A stretch of 64,000 nt of DNA from Halosolutus halophilus. GTDB taxonomy: Archaea > Halobacteriota > Halobacteria > Halobacteriales > Natrialbaceae. The stretch is from positions 3,658,001-3,722,000 of the forward strand of contig NZ_CP094974.1 in NCBI RefSeq assembly GCF_022869805.1. The letters run 5' to 3'. A model generated the notes under the pieces. The model saw only the letters and a program-made list of their open reading frames with translations, had not been told where the DNA came from and made no database searches. This document shows positions 55,448-63,546 of the stretch, in pieces; within the stretch, counting starts at the first letter, position 1, and every line of letters begins with the position of its first letter. Both the position numbers and the translations under genes were made by a program.

Positions 55448-55560
55448 TTGAACAACCACCAGTCCACGTTGGTCGGCCCCTACTCGTGCCACATTCGCAC
55501 CTTGTATTCATCACGAGAGACTGTGACACAACTCAGACACTACTGCTTCACTGAGTCCGG
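55448..55560 (+). repeat. Hairpin-repeat family, copy R10 (diverged)
   Basis: GTTGAACAACCACCAGTCCA, ACTCGTGCCACATTCGCACC, left arm TTGTATTCATCACGAG; the right arm is not clear (GTGACACAACTCAGACAC may be it). Last copy before the integrase. Confidence 0.6.
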
Positions 55561-55595
55561 TAAGAGCCCTCTTCTTTTCCACGGCCATAGGCGGA

Positions 55596-55667
55596 GCCAG
55601 GTTAGAAGCCAGGTTAGAATCGGAAGCCAATAGCGGAGGAATCAGGTTTGAATCCAGGTTTGAAATC
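55596..55667 (+). repeat. Short tandem repeats next to the integrase
   Basis: GCCAGGTTAGAA occurs twice in tandem (55596-55607 and 55608-55619), followed by two looser copies, ATCAGGTTTGAA and TCCAGGTTTGAA (55641-55665). They lie between the array and the integrase gene end and could be recombinase arm sites; that role is a guess. Confidence 0.5.
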
Positions 55668-55693
55668 GAGCGACTGTACGCTGTGCGGCGGTT

Positions 55694-55816
55694 CTAAGGT
55701 CGGATGACGACTGGTTCCCCCTCTCGAAGCTTCTCGACTTCTTCGGGAGTCAAGAAGACTGATGCTCCGAGTAGGTTGCCTTCTCTATCCGTCCACTCGT
55801 TGATTTCGTGATCGAT
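55694..55816 (-). CDS. Small protein downstream of integrase, unclear start
   Basis: About 41 codons, reading IDHEINEWTDREGNLLGASV then FLTPEEVEKLREGEPVVIRP and TAG at 55694. The ordered acidic composition looks coding. A perfect GGAGGTGA lies on the minus strand right behind the integrase stop, 9 bases ahead of the codon at 55816, but that codon is ATC and an in-frame TGA lies upstream. Either a non-standard start is used or the ATG was lost by mutation. Confidence 0.5.
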   Translation of the reverse strand: MDHEINEWTDREGNLLGASVFLTPEEVEKLREGEPVVIRP

Positions 55817-55834
55817 CGGTGATTCTCACCTCCT

Positions 55835-56770
55835 TCAGATGTTCAAGGGTTTGATGCAATCGAGGTAATCTTCCCGGGCTTCGTTCCTGTCGACGCGGGT
55901 GTAGATGTCCATGGTCTCGCTGTTGCTGTCGCCACGAATGTACCGGAGGACGTGGTCGCTCATCCCCTGGTTCCGCATCAACGTGGTGAAGACCGTTCGA
56001 TAGGTGTGTGGGGTGAATTTCTTGTGAAACCGTTTCTCGCCCTCCTGCATCACCCCGGCGTCGACCGCGGCTTTCCTGATGACTCTCCGGACGCGTTCCC
56101 GACTGACCCGGTCTCCACGGATTGATACGAAGAGGTAGTCCGTCCCGGGATCGTCCGGGCGGACATACATAAACCGTTCAATCGCACGGATGGTTTCCTG
56201 GTCGATAGGGACGACCGTTTGTTTGCCGCCCTTCCGTTTCCTGAGCCTGATGAACCCTTCCTCGAGCATGAGGTCGTCCAACTCGATCTCGAGGGCTTCA
56301 GTCAGCCGGCACCCGGTTTTCGCGAGGACGATGGCGATAGTCTTGTTCCGCGGGTTGGTGATGTTGTGAATGATTTGCTTCCCGTTCTCCCAGGTGGCGC
56401 AGTCCGGTCGAGTTCTGATTTCCCGTGGGAACTCTTCGAGAACGACCGCGGCGGGATTCCCCGTGATCTCCTCGAACCGTGGTCGCTTCATCGCCCATGT
56501 GAAGAAGGCCGAGAGGCATTCGAGGTACCGGCGTTTGGTATTGGAGGCTAATCCTCGGTCGTCGAGGATGGCGACGTACTCTTCGATGTGTCGAACCTCG
56601 GTTTCAGCCGGGGCGAGGTCGGGGAAGTGCTCGTGGTAGACCTTCTTGAGGACACGGCTGTACTCGTTCAGGGTTCGCGGACTCCGGCCCATCGTTTGCT
56701 TGCTCGTGAGGAACTCCTGGATTTCGCTGTGTTTGTTGTCGAAGACCTGGCGCTCCCAGTCGTCAGCCAT
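55835..56770 (-). CDS. Tyrosine integrase of the island
   Basis: 311 residues. N-terminal SAM-like DNA-binding domain (SPRTLNEYSRVLKKVYHEHF, RRYLECLSAFFTWAMKR) and catalytic domain with Arg in AKTGCRLTEALEIELDD, Lys in [26 protein letters not shown] (HxxR) and the nucleophile Tyr in ETMDIYTRV. All catalytic residues present. Its start overlaps the preceding gene's stop (TAATG). Lies 0.6 kb inside the right attachment repeat, as expected for the island's integrase. Confidence 0.94.
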   Translation of the reverse strand: MADDWERQVFDNKHSEIQEFLTSKQTMGRSPRTLNEYSRVLKKVYHEHFPDLAPAETEVRHIEEYVAILDDRGLASNTKRRYLECLSAFFTWAMKRPRFEEITGNPAAVVLEEFPREIRTRPDCATWENGKQIIHNITNPRNKTIAIVLAKTGCRLTEALEIELDDLMLEEGFIRLRKRKGGKQTVVPIDQETIRAIERFMYVRPDDPGTDYLFVSIRGDRVSRERVRRVIRKAAVDAGVMQEGEKRFHKKFTPHTYRTVFTTLMRNQGMSDHVLRYIRGDSNSETMDIYTRVDRNEAREDYLDCIKPLNI

Positions 56771-57258
56771 TACTCCTCACCTCCCTTAAGTTTCCAGCCG
56801 TGGCCCTGTTTGTACTCGACGCGATCCTGCGCTGCGAGGAAGTACAACTGGTCCTCAACCGGCTTCCGTATCAGGTCGTTCAGCGCCCCGCTTTCCACGA
56901 TTGCCTTGAGAATCTCCTCTAAGGTTTTGTGCTGGGTGTCGATAAACCGGAAGAGAAACTCCGGATCGTCTATCTGTACCTTACCACTCTCCCGTTGCTC
57001 CTTCTTCTCCAGTTGCGTTTCGAGGGTCTCGATCCGCTGGTTGAGTTCCTCGATGCGTTCCTCGTTCTGTTGGTGTGAGAGGAATCCCGCCTCTCTGTAG
57101 GCGCGGGCCTCCTGAATCAGTTCGAAGAAGTAGGTACTCAGGGATTTGTAGCCCTGGTTCTCGACCTCCTCTTTCCACGTCTCCTTCTCTTCCTCGGGGC
57201 AGTAGATTGGGACCCGGGCCGTCGACTCCGAGACCCCCATTGAATCCTTCCACGTCAT
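56770..57258 (-). CDS. Coiled-coil protein coupled to the integrase
   Basis: 162 residues (or from the internal ATG giving MGVSESTARVP). An N-terminal ribbon-helix-helix-like segment (STARVPIYCPEEEKETWKEE, YKSLSTYFFELIQEARA), a long coiled coil (EERIEELNQRIETLETQLEK) and a helical C-terminus. Probably a DNA-binding partner or regulator of the integrase; translation is coupled by the TAATG overlap. Confidence 0.8.
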   Translation of the reverse strand: MTWKDSMGVSESTARVPIYCPEEEKETWKEEVENQGYKSLSTYFFELIQEARAYREAGFLSHQQNEERIEELNQRIETLETQLEKKEQRESGKVQIDDPEFLFRFIDTQHKTLEEILKAIVESGALNDLIRKPVEDQLYFLAAQDRVEYKQGHGWKLKGGEE

Positions 57259-57341
57259 CTACGATCGACCTCCGTCGCGAACCCGTGTCTAGGACTAGTA
57301 CCGTCCGTTATTTTTATGTCTAACACTTCCGCAATTTTTCT

Positions 57342-57355
57342 TGAGTGCCGAGGCC
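57342..57355 (+). repeat. Right attachment-site repeat of the island
   Basis: TGAGTGCCGAGGCC, identical to 13024-13037, 84 bases from the start of the integrase-partner gene. Confidence 0.7.
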
Positions 57356-57720
57356 GACCTATTACCGACAATTCAGTTCACTTATCCTGTGGAGAATTAT
57401 AGGTTGCAGGTAGCAGCGCACAGCGTAAGTGCCGCGCCCGAACGATAAGAGAATCCGACTTCCATTGGCTAATTAGTATCTTTATATGTGTGCCCCCCAT
57501 CTCGAGGACGGAACGCCAGAGGAAACGTCGTGGTGACGACGGGGAGCGGTGCGGATTCGGAACTCGTAGCGGACTGACCCCCTCTATTCGGAGCGCACCA
57601 CTCCGCACTCCTCTCTCGTTCGAACCCCATCGATCGGACGCTTCTCGAAACGGTACTCGCCGTTCGATCGCCGGTCGGAGTCGGACGGACCGATCGCCGG
57701 CGTCCGGTGCACGACCGCGG
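57356..57720. other. AT-rich junction and intergenic region
   Basis: The first ~130 bases after the attachment repeat are AT-rich, then GC-rich chromosomal composition resumes near 57490. No frame with family similarity; the 3' end of the glycosyltransferase gene follows. Confidence 0.5.
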
Positions 57721-59502
57721 CTATCCGCCGTCGGGCGGCCCCAACTCGAGTACGTAGTACGTCTCGTCCTCGTCGTGGAGCGTGGCGACGACGCGGCGCT
57801 CCCGATCGAGGTCGGCTGCCGCTTCCCGGTGGACGAACAGGTACCTGATTCGATCGTTCGATTCGGCCCGCATCTCCTCGACCGGCTCGATCGACCGATC
57901 GGAGTAGAACACCAGCGAGTGAAACCCGCCAGCCCGCGTGGATTCGGGGACGACGAAGACCGTCGCGTCCGGGGGCGTCTGGTGGTCGATCAGCGTCCCC
58001 GCGGCCTCCTGTTGGTCGTCCAACGCCGAGCCGCCCATTTCGACCGGTGCGGCGGTTGTAGACACGAGAAGGAGCGCGAGGGCTACGAACGCGACGGTCC
58101 GGAGCCGCGAGACGTCGACGTCGCGCCATCGCCGCCGCAGCGTCGAGTCGAGCGGCCGCTCGGCGATAACCGCGATCGCAGCGACGACGAGGACGAGCGC
58201 GAACGCGATGCCGCCGGGAATGTGGTCCTGCAGTCGGTACCGTACGAGCGAGGTCACGTCGAGTCGAAACGTAAAGACCACCGCGAGGACGCAACCCGTG
58301 ACGACGCCGCCGACCGCGAGGGAGCGGTCGATCGATCGGGGCGACGCGACCAGCGAGACCAGGCGACCGACCAGCAGCCCCGCCGGAACGTACAGCGGCA
58401 GGATGTACCAGGCCTGGTTCCCGGTGACCGAAAAGAAGCTGAAGACGCTCGCGGCCCACCACAGCAGGAACGTCGTATCGCGCAGCGGTTGCGAGCGCCC
58501 CTCCGTAACCCGAAGGCGGACCGCGACGACGGCGACGACGCCGACCGCCGGGAGCAGGAAGTACAGCCACGGATCGAAGTACGAGGGAAGGTTCCGGAAG
58601 TACGGGTAGGACATGAATCCGAACGTCGTCTCGTGGAACGGTGGGAACGAGCCGCTCGCCCGATAGATCACGTGCTTGAAAACGAGTTCCTCGAGGAACA
58701 GGTTACCGTGACGGAGCCAGGCGAGGATCGGCCACGGCAACGCCAGCACGAGCGTTACCGCCGCGCCGATCGCCGCCTCTCGAGAGAGGAGCCGTCGACG
58801 CCCGAGCAGATCGAAGGGGACGAGCGCGAGGAGCGCCAGCGAGTACGTGCCGGCCGCCAGTCCCTTGACGAGGAGTGCGCCCGCCGCCGGGAACCCCGCG
58901 TACGCGAGGTATCGTCGATCGTCGGCGACGCCCTTCCAGACGAGGTAGACGAACAGGGTGCCGAAGAACACGAGCGCGGTGTCGGTTCCGCCGTTCCGAC
59001 CGCCGTTCATCCCCGCGAACACCTGCGGCGTCGTCAGCCAAACCAGCCCGGCCACGAACCCCGCCCTGCGGTCGAAGAGGTCCCGACCGAAAACGTAGGC
59101 GAGCACGCCGGTCGCGATCGCGAACGTCGCCGACGGAAAGCGGGCACCGAACGCGGTGGCACCGAAGACGCGCATCGAGATCGCCTGCAGCCAGAACGCA
59201 CCCGGAGGCTTCTGCAGGAAGAGCATCTCGGCGACGACGGCCCCGTCGGCGGCCCAGTCGACTCGAGGGACGAACCACGACCCGCCGCGGATCAGCCTCC
59301 GCGCGATCGACGCGTAGATCGCTTCGTCGTAGGACTGGAGCGTCGACCCGCCGAGGTCGACGTAGTAGACGTACACGCCGGCGGCGAGGAGGACGGCGAT
59401 CGCGGTTCGGTCCCGATCGGTCGGGCGGAGGGTTCTGACCGAGTCGATCAGCATCGCTGCGGCGGTCCCAAGTCCGATCCGCGCTCGAGACGGTATCCTC
59501 AT
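57721..59502 (-). CDS. GT39/ArnT-like membrane glycosyltransferase
   Basis: 593 residues, about eleven helices. The first loop has the Asp-Glu motif of PMT/ArnT enzymes (LQSYDEAIYASIARRLIRGG) with QKPPGAFWLQAISMRVFG and NGGTDTALVFFGTLFVYLVW following. The C-terminus is a soluble domain (FYSDRSIEPVEEMRAES). It uses a polyprenyl-phosphate sugar to glycosylate an extracytoplasmic acceptor. Probably part of S-layer or archaellin glycosylation; no cluster partners are visible. Confidence 0.88.
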   Translation of the reverse strand: MRIPSRARIGLGTAAAMLIDSVRTLRPTDRDRTAIAVLLAAGVYVYYVDLGGSTLQSYDEAIYASIARRLIRGGSWFVPRVDWAADGAVVAEMLFLQKPPGAFWLQAISMRVFGATAFGARFPSATFAIATGVLAYVFGRDLFDRRAGFVAGLVWLTTPQVFAGMNGGRNGGTDTALVFFGTLFVYLVWKGVADDRRYLAYAGFPAAGALLVKGLAAGTYSLALLALVPFDLLGRRRLLSREAAIGAAVTLVLALPWPILAWLRHGNLFLEELVFKHVIYRASGSFPPFHETTFGFMSYPYFRNLPSYFDPWLYFLLPAVGVVAVVAVRLRVTEGRSQPLRDTTFLLWWAASVFSFFSVTGNQAWYILPLYVPAGLLVGRLVSLVASPRSIDRSLAVGGVVTGCVLAVVFTFRLDVTSLVRYRLQDHIPGGIAFALVLVVAAIAVIAERPLDSTLRRRWRDVDVSRLRTVAFVALALLLVSTTAAPVEMGGSALDDQQEAAGTLIDHQTPPDATVFVVPESTRAGGFHSLVFYSDRSIEPVEEMRAESNDRIRYLFVHREAAADLDRERRVVATLHDEDETYYVLELGPPDGG

Positions 59503-59967
59503 TCGCCGATAACCGCGATCCGATCGGAAAGATCCTGTCCCTGCCTATTCTCGGCCGCATACCATGGTAGTAGTTCGCATATTCAGTATAATACTCTTCG
59601 TGCGATCACGAATATCGGAGAGGACAATGTCTGTCCTCCGCAGTAGTAGATCCGGAATTTGTGCCCGACCGAACTGTAGACAACGCTATGATCTCCGAAA
59701 GCCGGGACGTATGAACTCGCTGTTGGCCCGACCTCGTGATCTGTCTCCGATATCTCCACGAGGGCATCACGTTGTGGACAGGCAACCTCCGTAACCAGAT
59801 CCCGATTCGTCGGCGCTGACGTGGGCCCGGTATGCACTTTCGCCCATTTCCCCAGCATATGATCGAGGACTTCAGCGTGTTCGTCTTGTGGGCTGAACAT
59901 GCCGATCTCGGAATCGTCGGTCGCTCTCGCGGGTCAACGCGCCGTTTCTCTGGGAGAGCGGTGGGGG
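59503..59967. other. Intergenic debris
   Basis: A minus-strand frame (59583-59900) encodes MFSPQDEHAEVLDHMLGKWA and TEVACPQRDALVEISETD, which look coding, but the end runs into AT-rich sequence of different character (IYYCGGQTLSSP). It is probably a fused fragment. No family recognised. A weak match to the repeat end (TTCGCATATTCAG) occurs at 59574-59586. Confidence 0.35.
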
Positions 59968-61218
59968 CTACGGTCGGTCGAGAAATAGCGTGAGGTGACT
60001 GACGATAGTCCGGCTCTCAAGCCCACCTGCCAGCGCACCCGAGAGGACGCCGATGGTGCTGATGAACGCGCCCGTCCGGACGAGATCGACTAATCCCACC
60101 GTCGGATCTTCGAGGCTCGGCCAGTTGGACATCAGGTTCGGCGGGAAGACGACCAGCTCGATGACGAGGATGATCACCCACACGAGCGCGAACAGGCCGA
60201 GCATCGCCAGCACGAGGACGAGAAAGACCGTGACGTTGACCAGGGCCGTGTGTTCGGTGACGATCTGGTGGCGCTTTCGCGGGAAGGTGAGGTTCTGAGC
60301 GAATAGGAGGTAGACGGCGGCAGTGAGGATGCTCGCGACGGCGAACAGCCCCGCGGTCGTGTTCCCCATGTGGAATCCAACGTCCCAAGACTCGGCGCTA
60401 AAGACGATGATGAGCGTCGGCGCCACCGCCGCCGTCGACAGCTTCGGCAACGACAGCGGCAGCAGGGGAGCCCGGCTGTTGACGAGCGCCTGCAGGACCC
60501 GTCCGGAGTTCCGGATAGCGCTTCGCACGTGGAAGGCAAGCCGGGCCAGTGGTCCTCGCGGGCGGGCCTCGGCCGCGGGAATCTCCTCGACGATTCGGTG
60601 CAGGCGCGTCTCGACGTCCGCGTCCATAGGCGGGACGGCCCGCCGGTCGGGAACGAACCGGAACGGCTCCATGACTCCGCCATCGGCGTCGCGGTGACGA
60701 GCGCCCAGCACGTGTCCGACGAGGTGGACCAGCAGCGTCGCCGCGTTCCAGCGGACGGCCTCGTGATCGAGCGAGCGCTGGGGCTGGTCGCGGGGTCCGC
60801 TGCGGAGGTGCCGGGTCGAGACGACGGCGACACGCGAGAGCGGGGACGCCAGACCAGAGACGAACCGCTCCCTGCTCGATACGAGGGGGACGTCCGTCAC
60901 GACGACGACCATGTCGTACGGCCCCTGGACCATCCGGTGAGTGGCACGGTCGAGGAACTCAGACGGCCTGCGCCGGTCGTGGTCGGCGAGCCGCGCGGAG
61001 TCCTCGAGGTAGAACCGCCAGGTGACGTCCGTGGCCGACGCCAGTTCGTCAACTGCGTCCTCGGCCGCCCGCGTGGCGAACGTTCGGAGCCGGCTGGAGT
61101 CGGTCCCGGGCGCGTGGGCGACGAGCACCCCGACGTCGACCTGCAAATCGACAGAGCCCTCGCACTCGGCTGCCACCAGCTCGGGTTCCTTGCGTCGGCT
61201 CGGCCGGGAACCACTCAT
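59968..61218 (-). CDS. Metzincin-like membrane protein with altered active site
   Basis: 416 residues from the ATG at 61218. Residues ~25-190 form a soluble domain whose end reads LLVHLVGHVLGARHRDADGG then VMEPF: the metzincin zinc site HExxHxxGxxH and Met-turn, with His165, His169, His175 and Met183 present but the catalytic Glu166 replaced by Leu. The C-terminal half has four membrane helices (FAVASILTAAVYLLFAQN, VTVFLVLVLAMLGLFALVWV). It likely binds zinc without protease activity, or uses another base. GC-rich chromosomal composition. Confidence 0.75.
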   Translation of the reverse strand: MSGSRPSRRKEPELVAAECEGSVDLQVDVGVLVAHAPGTDSSRLRTFATRAAEDAVDELASATDVTWRFYLEDSARLADHDRRRPSEFLDRATHRMVQGPYDMVVVVTDVPLVSSRERFVSGLASPLSRVAVVSTRHLRSGPRDQPQRSLDHEAVRWNAATLLVHLVGHVLGARHRDADGGVMEPFRFVPDRRAVPPMDADVETRLHRIVEEIPAAEARPRGPLARLAFHVRSAIRNSGRVLQALVNSRAPLLPLSLPKLSTAAVAPTLIIVFSAESWDVGFHMGNTTAGLFAVASILTAAVYLLFAQNLTFPRKRHQIVTEHTALVNVTVFLVLVLAMLGLFALVWVIILVIELVVFPPNLMSNWPSLEDPTVGLVDLVRTGAFISTIGVLSGALAGGLESRTIVSHLTLFLDRP

Positions 61219-61305
61219 TCGGACGACTGTTATCCGCGAGCACACTAATGGCCTGTGGCTAAAACAGAACTCGGATGCCGGGCGAGTCGTGCGTGCCGAG
61301 ACCCC

Positions 61306-61570
61306 TCTTCACTCGTATCCCTCGACGCCGGTCGCGCGCAGGTACTCCGTCAGCAGCGTCGGGAACAGACCCCCGTACGTACGGGAGGCCGAACTCGTCG
61401 GCCCACGAGATGATGCTCCGGTCCTCGATGACCACGCCCGCGTTCGAGTTCCCGCGCGAGGACGAGCAGGTCGAAGTCCTCGCGGGAGTCGAATACGCCC
61501 CACCGAAGCGCCTCGCGGTACTTGTCGCGCATATCCGAGAGGACCCACAAGCGCCTCAACAGAGACGATG
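61306..61570 (-). pseudogene. Degenerate PIN-domain gene C-terminus (RNA-ligase-partner-like)
   Basis: Three minus-strand frames in succession give [20 protein letters not shown] with [10 protein letters not shown], then [20 protein letters not shown], then [19 protein letters not shown] and TGA. Together they form the C-terminus of a PIN-type RNA ligase partner protein with two frameshifts. The N-terminus is missing at the junction with an integrase fragment. Confidence 0.7.
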
Positions 61571-61617
61571 CAGCGTCACTCGTGCGCGCGCTCCATCGGG
61601 AGACGAGTCTCTTCGTG

Positions 61618-61953
61618 ACGGATGCGGTTCCGTCGTGCCCGTTGACGCGGAGGTCGTGGCCGTAGTGAAACGGTTCCAGTACATCGATCAATCCCGCAGA
61701 GACACGAAGTTCGTCTTCTCCCCGATCAGAGGCACCAGACTGACGCGCGAGCGGATCAGGAAGTCGGTGCGAAAGGCTGCGGACGAAGCCAACGAAATGG
61801 ACGAGGGCGAAACCCGGTTCCACAAGAAGTTCACACCGCATACGTTCCGGACCGTCTTCACTACCGAGATGCGGAAGCGAGGGATGCCCGACTACGTCCT
61901 CCAGTACATTCGCGGTGACAGCGAAAGCGAGACGATGGACATCTACACCGATT
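61618..61953 (+). pseudogene. C-terminal fragment of a second tyrosine integrase
   Basis: Encodes [60 protein letters not shown] and YT, closely matching the island integrase ([35 protein letters not shown]). The N-terminal domain and first catalytic Arg are absent and the tail after the Tyr is replaced ([12 protein letters not shown]). It marks an older integration event. Confidence 0.88.
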
Positions 61954-62039
61954 GGCTTTGGTGGAAGCCCCATCAGAGAGAGGGACGGCCCTTGCTCCTC
62001 AGTACAGGGGAAGCAGTGACCGGAGTGCGCTTCAATCTC

Positions 62040-62207
62040 TCAGGGGATCGTTGATTTCTGTAACCTGTTGAGGTACAGCACTCCGCTCACGGCGGCAATC
62101 ATGAGGCTAACCGATAGTGTCAGCAAGAACCCTGCTACCTCGACAATCAACATAACGACAGTAACGGACGCGATAAACACAGATGCAAGCGCAAGTTCTC
62201 GATACAT
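62040..62207 (-). CDS. Small two-helix membrane protein (55 aa)
   Basis: Read from the ATG at 62207 to TGA at 62040: helix LALASVFIASVTVVMLIVEV, helix LTLSVSLMIAAVSGVLYL, and a short basic-polar end (NRLQKSTIP). Short, AT-rich and between two unrelated genes, but the clean helical pattern supports coding. A TATA-like ATATTATATTTC lies just upstream. Confidence 0.5.
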   Translation of the reverse strand: MYRELALASVFIASVTVVMLIVEVAGFLLTLSVSLMIAAVSGVLYLNRLQKSTIP

Positions 62208-62247
62208 ATATTATATTTCTTAACCACTCCTGAAATATATTGCGGGT

Positions 62248-63471
62248 TTGACTTCGAGGACGACCACGACGCAACCCAACCCACCGAGGCAGAACAAGGT
62301 TGAACCGAATCGCCGAACGTTTCTCGGGGCACTCGGAATCGGAGTTGCTGGCTTCAGCGTGGCGGGAAGCTCCCGAGCCAGCGTAGTTACCCCCACGTCA
62401 CAGAACCAGGACGGGATTCCAGCAGAACTCCCGAGCGCCATCGAAATTGACGCCGAGGACAAGACCGTCACCCTCCCGCTGTTTCAGGGCCGAGGACCCG
62501 ACGACGAAGACGTTCACTACGTGCTCACGGAGACTTCTGGACTCGACCACGCGCTCAGATTGGGCCTGAACTGGGCACCGAAACTCAGGAATGCACTCGA
62601 GACGCCGGCAGTCCAAGAGGTGAGTATGGGGATGTCCGAGCAGTTCGAGCCACGCAATTCCCAAATTCGCTTCGCGGGAACCGTCGATTTCTCCTCCGAC
62701 CGGAACGTCGCACCGGGACCGGACGGCTTCCCGCTTGACGCCGAGAACACCCAACCTGGTTCGGTGGGCGACGACGCGTACAGCCCCTTCGTGACGACGC
62801 CGAGTCGGAACGTCGTCTTCAACGCGCCGCACGTCGAGAACTCCACTGGTGAGCATGACGGTCTGGTCGAGATCGACAAGGAATCGATGACCGTCACCCT
62901 GGAGCTCGTCGAGGGGTTCTACGAGGAGCGTGGCGAACTCTACCTTAGCACTGATGCCTACCCTGCTGACGTGGCGGCACTCGAAGGCGCGACGCACGCC
63001 CCGACGCTCAGTGGGGCTCCTGCGGCCGGCGACCGGGATCTTGAAAGCTCCGCCCGCGAGCCGATATTCCCGATCGTGAACGGGCCGATGGGCGAAGACA
63101 ATCCGGAACGTCAGGGCCTCCGGTCCGCCGTTGCGGGTGAGGGTGGTCCGCTCAACGTCACTCGCTCCGACCAGGTCTGCCACGACCCACAAGGTCCGAC
63201 CGACTGCTCGCTGTTTTACAGCCCACTTTGGGACGTCCATCCCATCGTATGGACCGAAGCGGCGATCGAAGAAGGACGCCGTCGGCGACTGACCGACCGC
63301 GAGGAGATAATCGAGTTGGTGCTGGCGGGAGACCTTGCCAGCGCGGCCGACGGTCCAGTCAACTCGCTCCTCGGGAACGTTCGGGCGGCGAACGCGGCGG
63401 TGAACTGTCCGATCATCTCAGTGGAGGAAGAAGGATCCCAATCAAGACCCTCCGACCCATATATTGCATAA
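62248..63471 (+). CDS. Secreted Tat protein of an uncharacterised family
   Basis: 407 residues starting at a TTG (62248); no ATG or GTG lies before the Tat motif (EPNRRTFLGALGIGVAGFSV). The mature part opens with TVTLPLFQGRGPDDEDVHYV and LTETSGLDHALRLGLNWAPK, a domain found in secreted proteins of several phyla with no known activity. A central repeat of the same beta pattern (KESMTVTLELVEGFYEERGE) may be a second copy. A Cys pair (VCHDPQGPTDC) could form a disulfide. Confidence 0.75.
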   Translation: MTSRTTTTQPNPPRQNKVEPNRRTFLGALGIGVAGFSVAGSSRASVVTPTSQNQDGIPAELPSAIEIDAEDKTVTLPLFQGRGPDDEDVHYVLTETSGLDHALRLGLNWAPKLRNALETPAVQEVSMGMSEQFEPRNSQIRFAGTVDFSSDRNVAPGPDGFPLDAENTQPGSVGDDAYSPFVTTPSRNVVFNAPHVENSTGEHDGLVEIDKESMTVTLELVEGFYEERGELYLSTDAYPADVAALEGATHAPTLSGAPAAGDRDLESSAREPIFPIVNGPMGEDNPERQGLRSAVAGEGGPLNVTRSDQVCHDPQGPTDCSLFYSPLWDVHPIVWTEAAIEEGRRRRLTDREEIIELVLAGDLASAADGPVNSLLGNVRAANAAVNCPIISVEEEGSQSRPSDPYIA

Positions 63472-63546
63472 ATTATATTTATTGCGAACTTCACGGTTCG
63501 CGATGAGCTTGGCTTTGCGTACGAAAAGTTAGTCAGGACGGATCTA

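Larger units (their letters stand above)
13024..57355. mobile_element. 44-kb integrated genomic island
   Basis: The interval is bounded by the 14-bp direct repeat TGAGTGCCGAGGCC at 13024-13037 and 57342-57355. GC-rich chromosomal sequence changes to AT-rich sequence right after the left copy, and returns within about 150 bases of the right copy. A tyrosine integrase and its partner gene lie just inside the right end. The interior holds insertion sequences, relics of plasmid-type genes, pseudogenes and metal-handling cargo. No replication or complete conjugation module is present, so the element is probably not self-mobile now. Boundaries rest on the repeat, composition and integrase position together. 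Confidence 0.75.

Noticed and set aside
47310-55560. CRISPR array
   Set aside because: Repeats are ~200 bp, diverged, and separated by 0.3-1.3 kb containing genes; no short regular spacers and no cas genes.
59574-59586. A further copy of the dispersed repeat outside the island
   Set aside because: Only about a dozen bases resemble the repeat's end; too short to call.
57490-59646. A 718-codon open frame on the + strand
   Set aside because: It is antisense to the membrane glycosyltransferase. Its product is almost all charged Arg/Asp/Glu, a typical shadow of GC-rich haloarchaeal genes.
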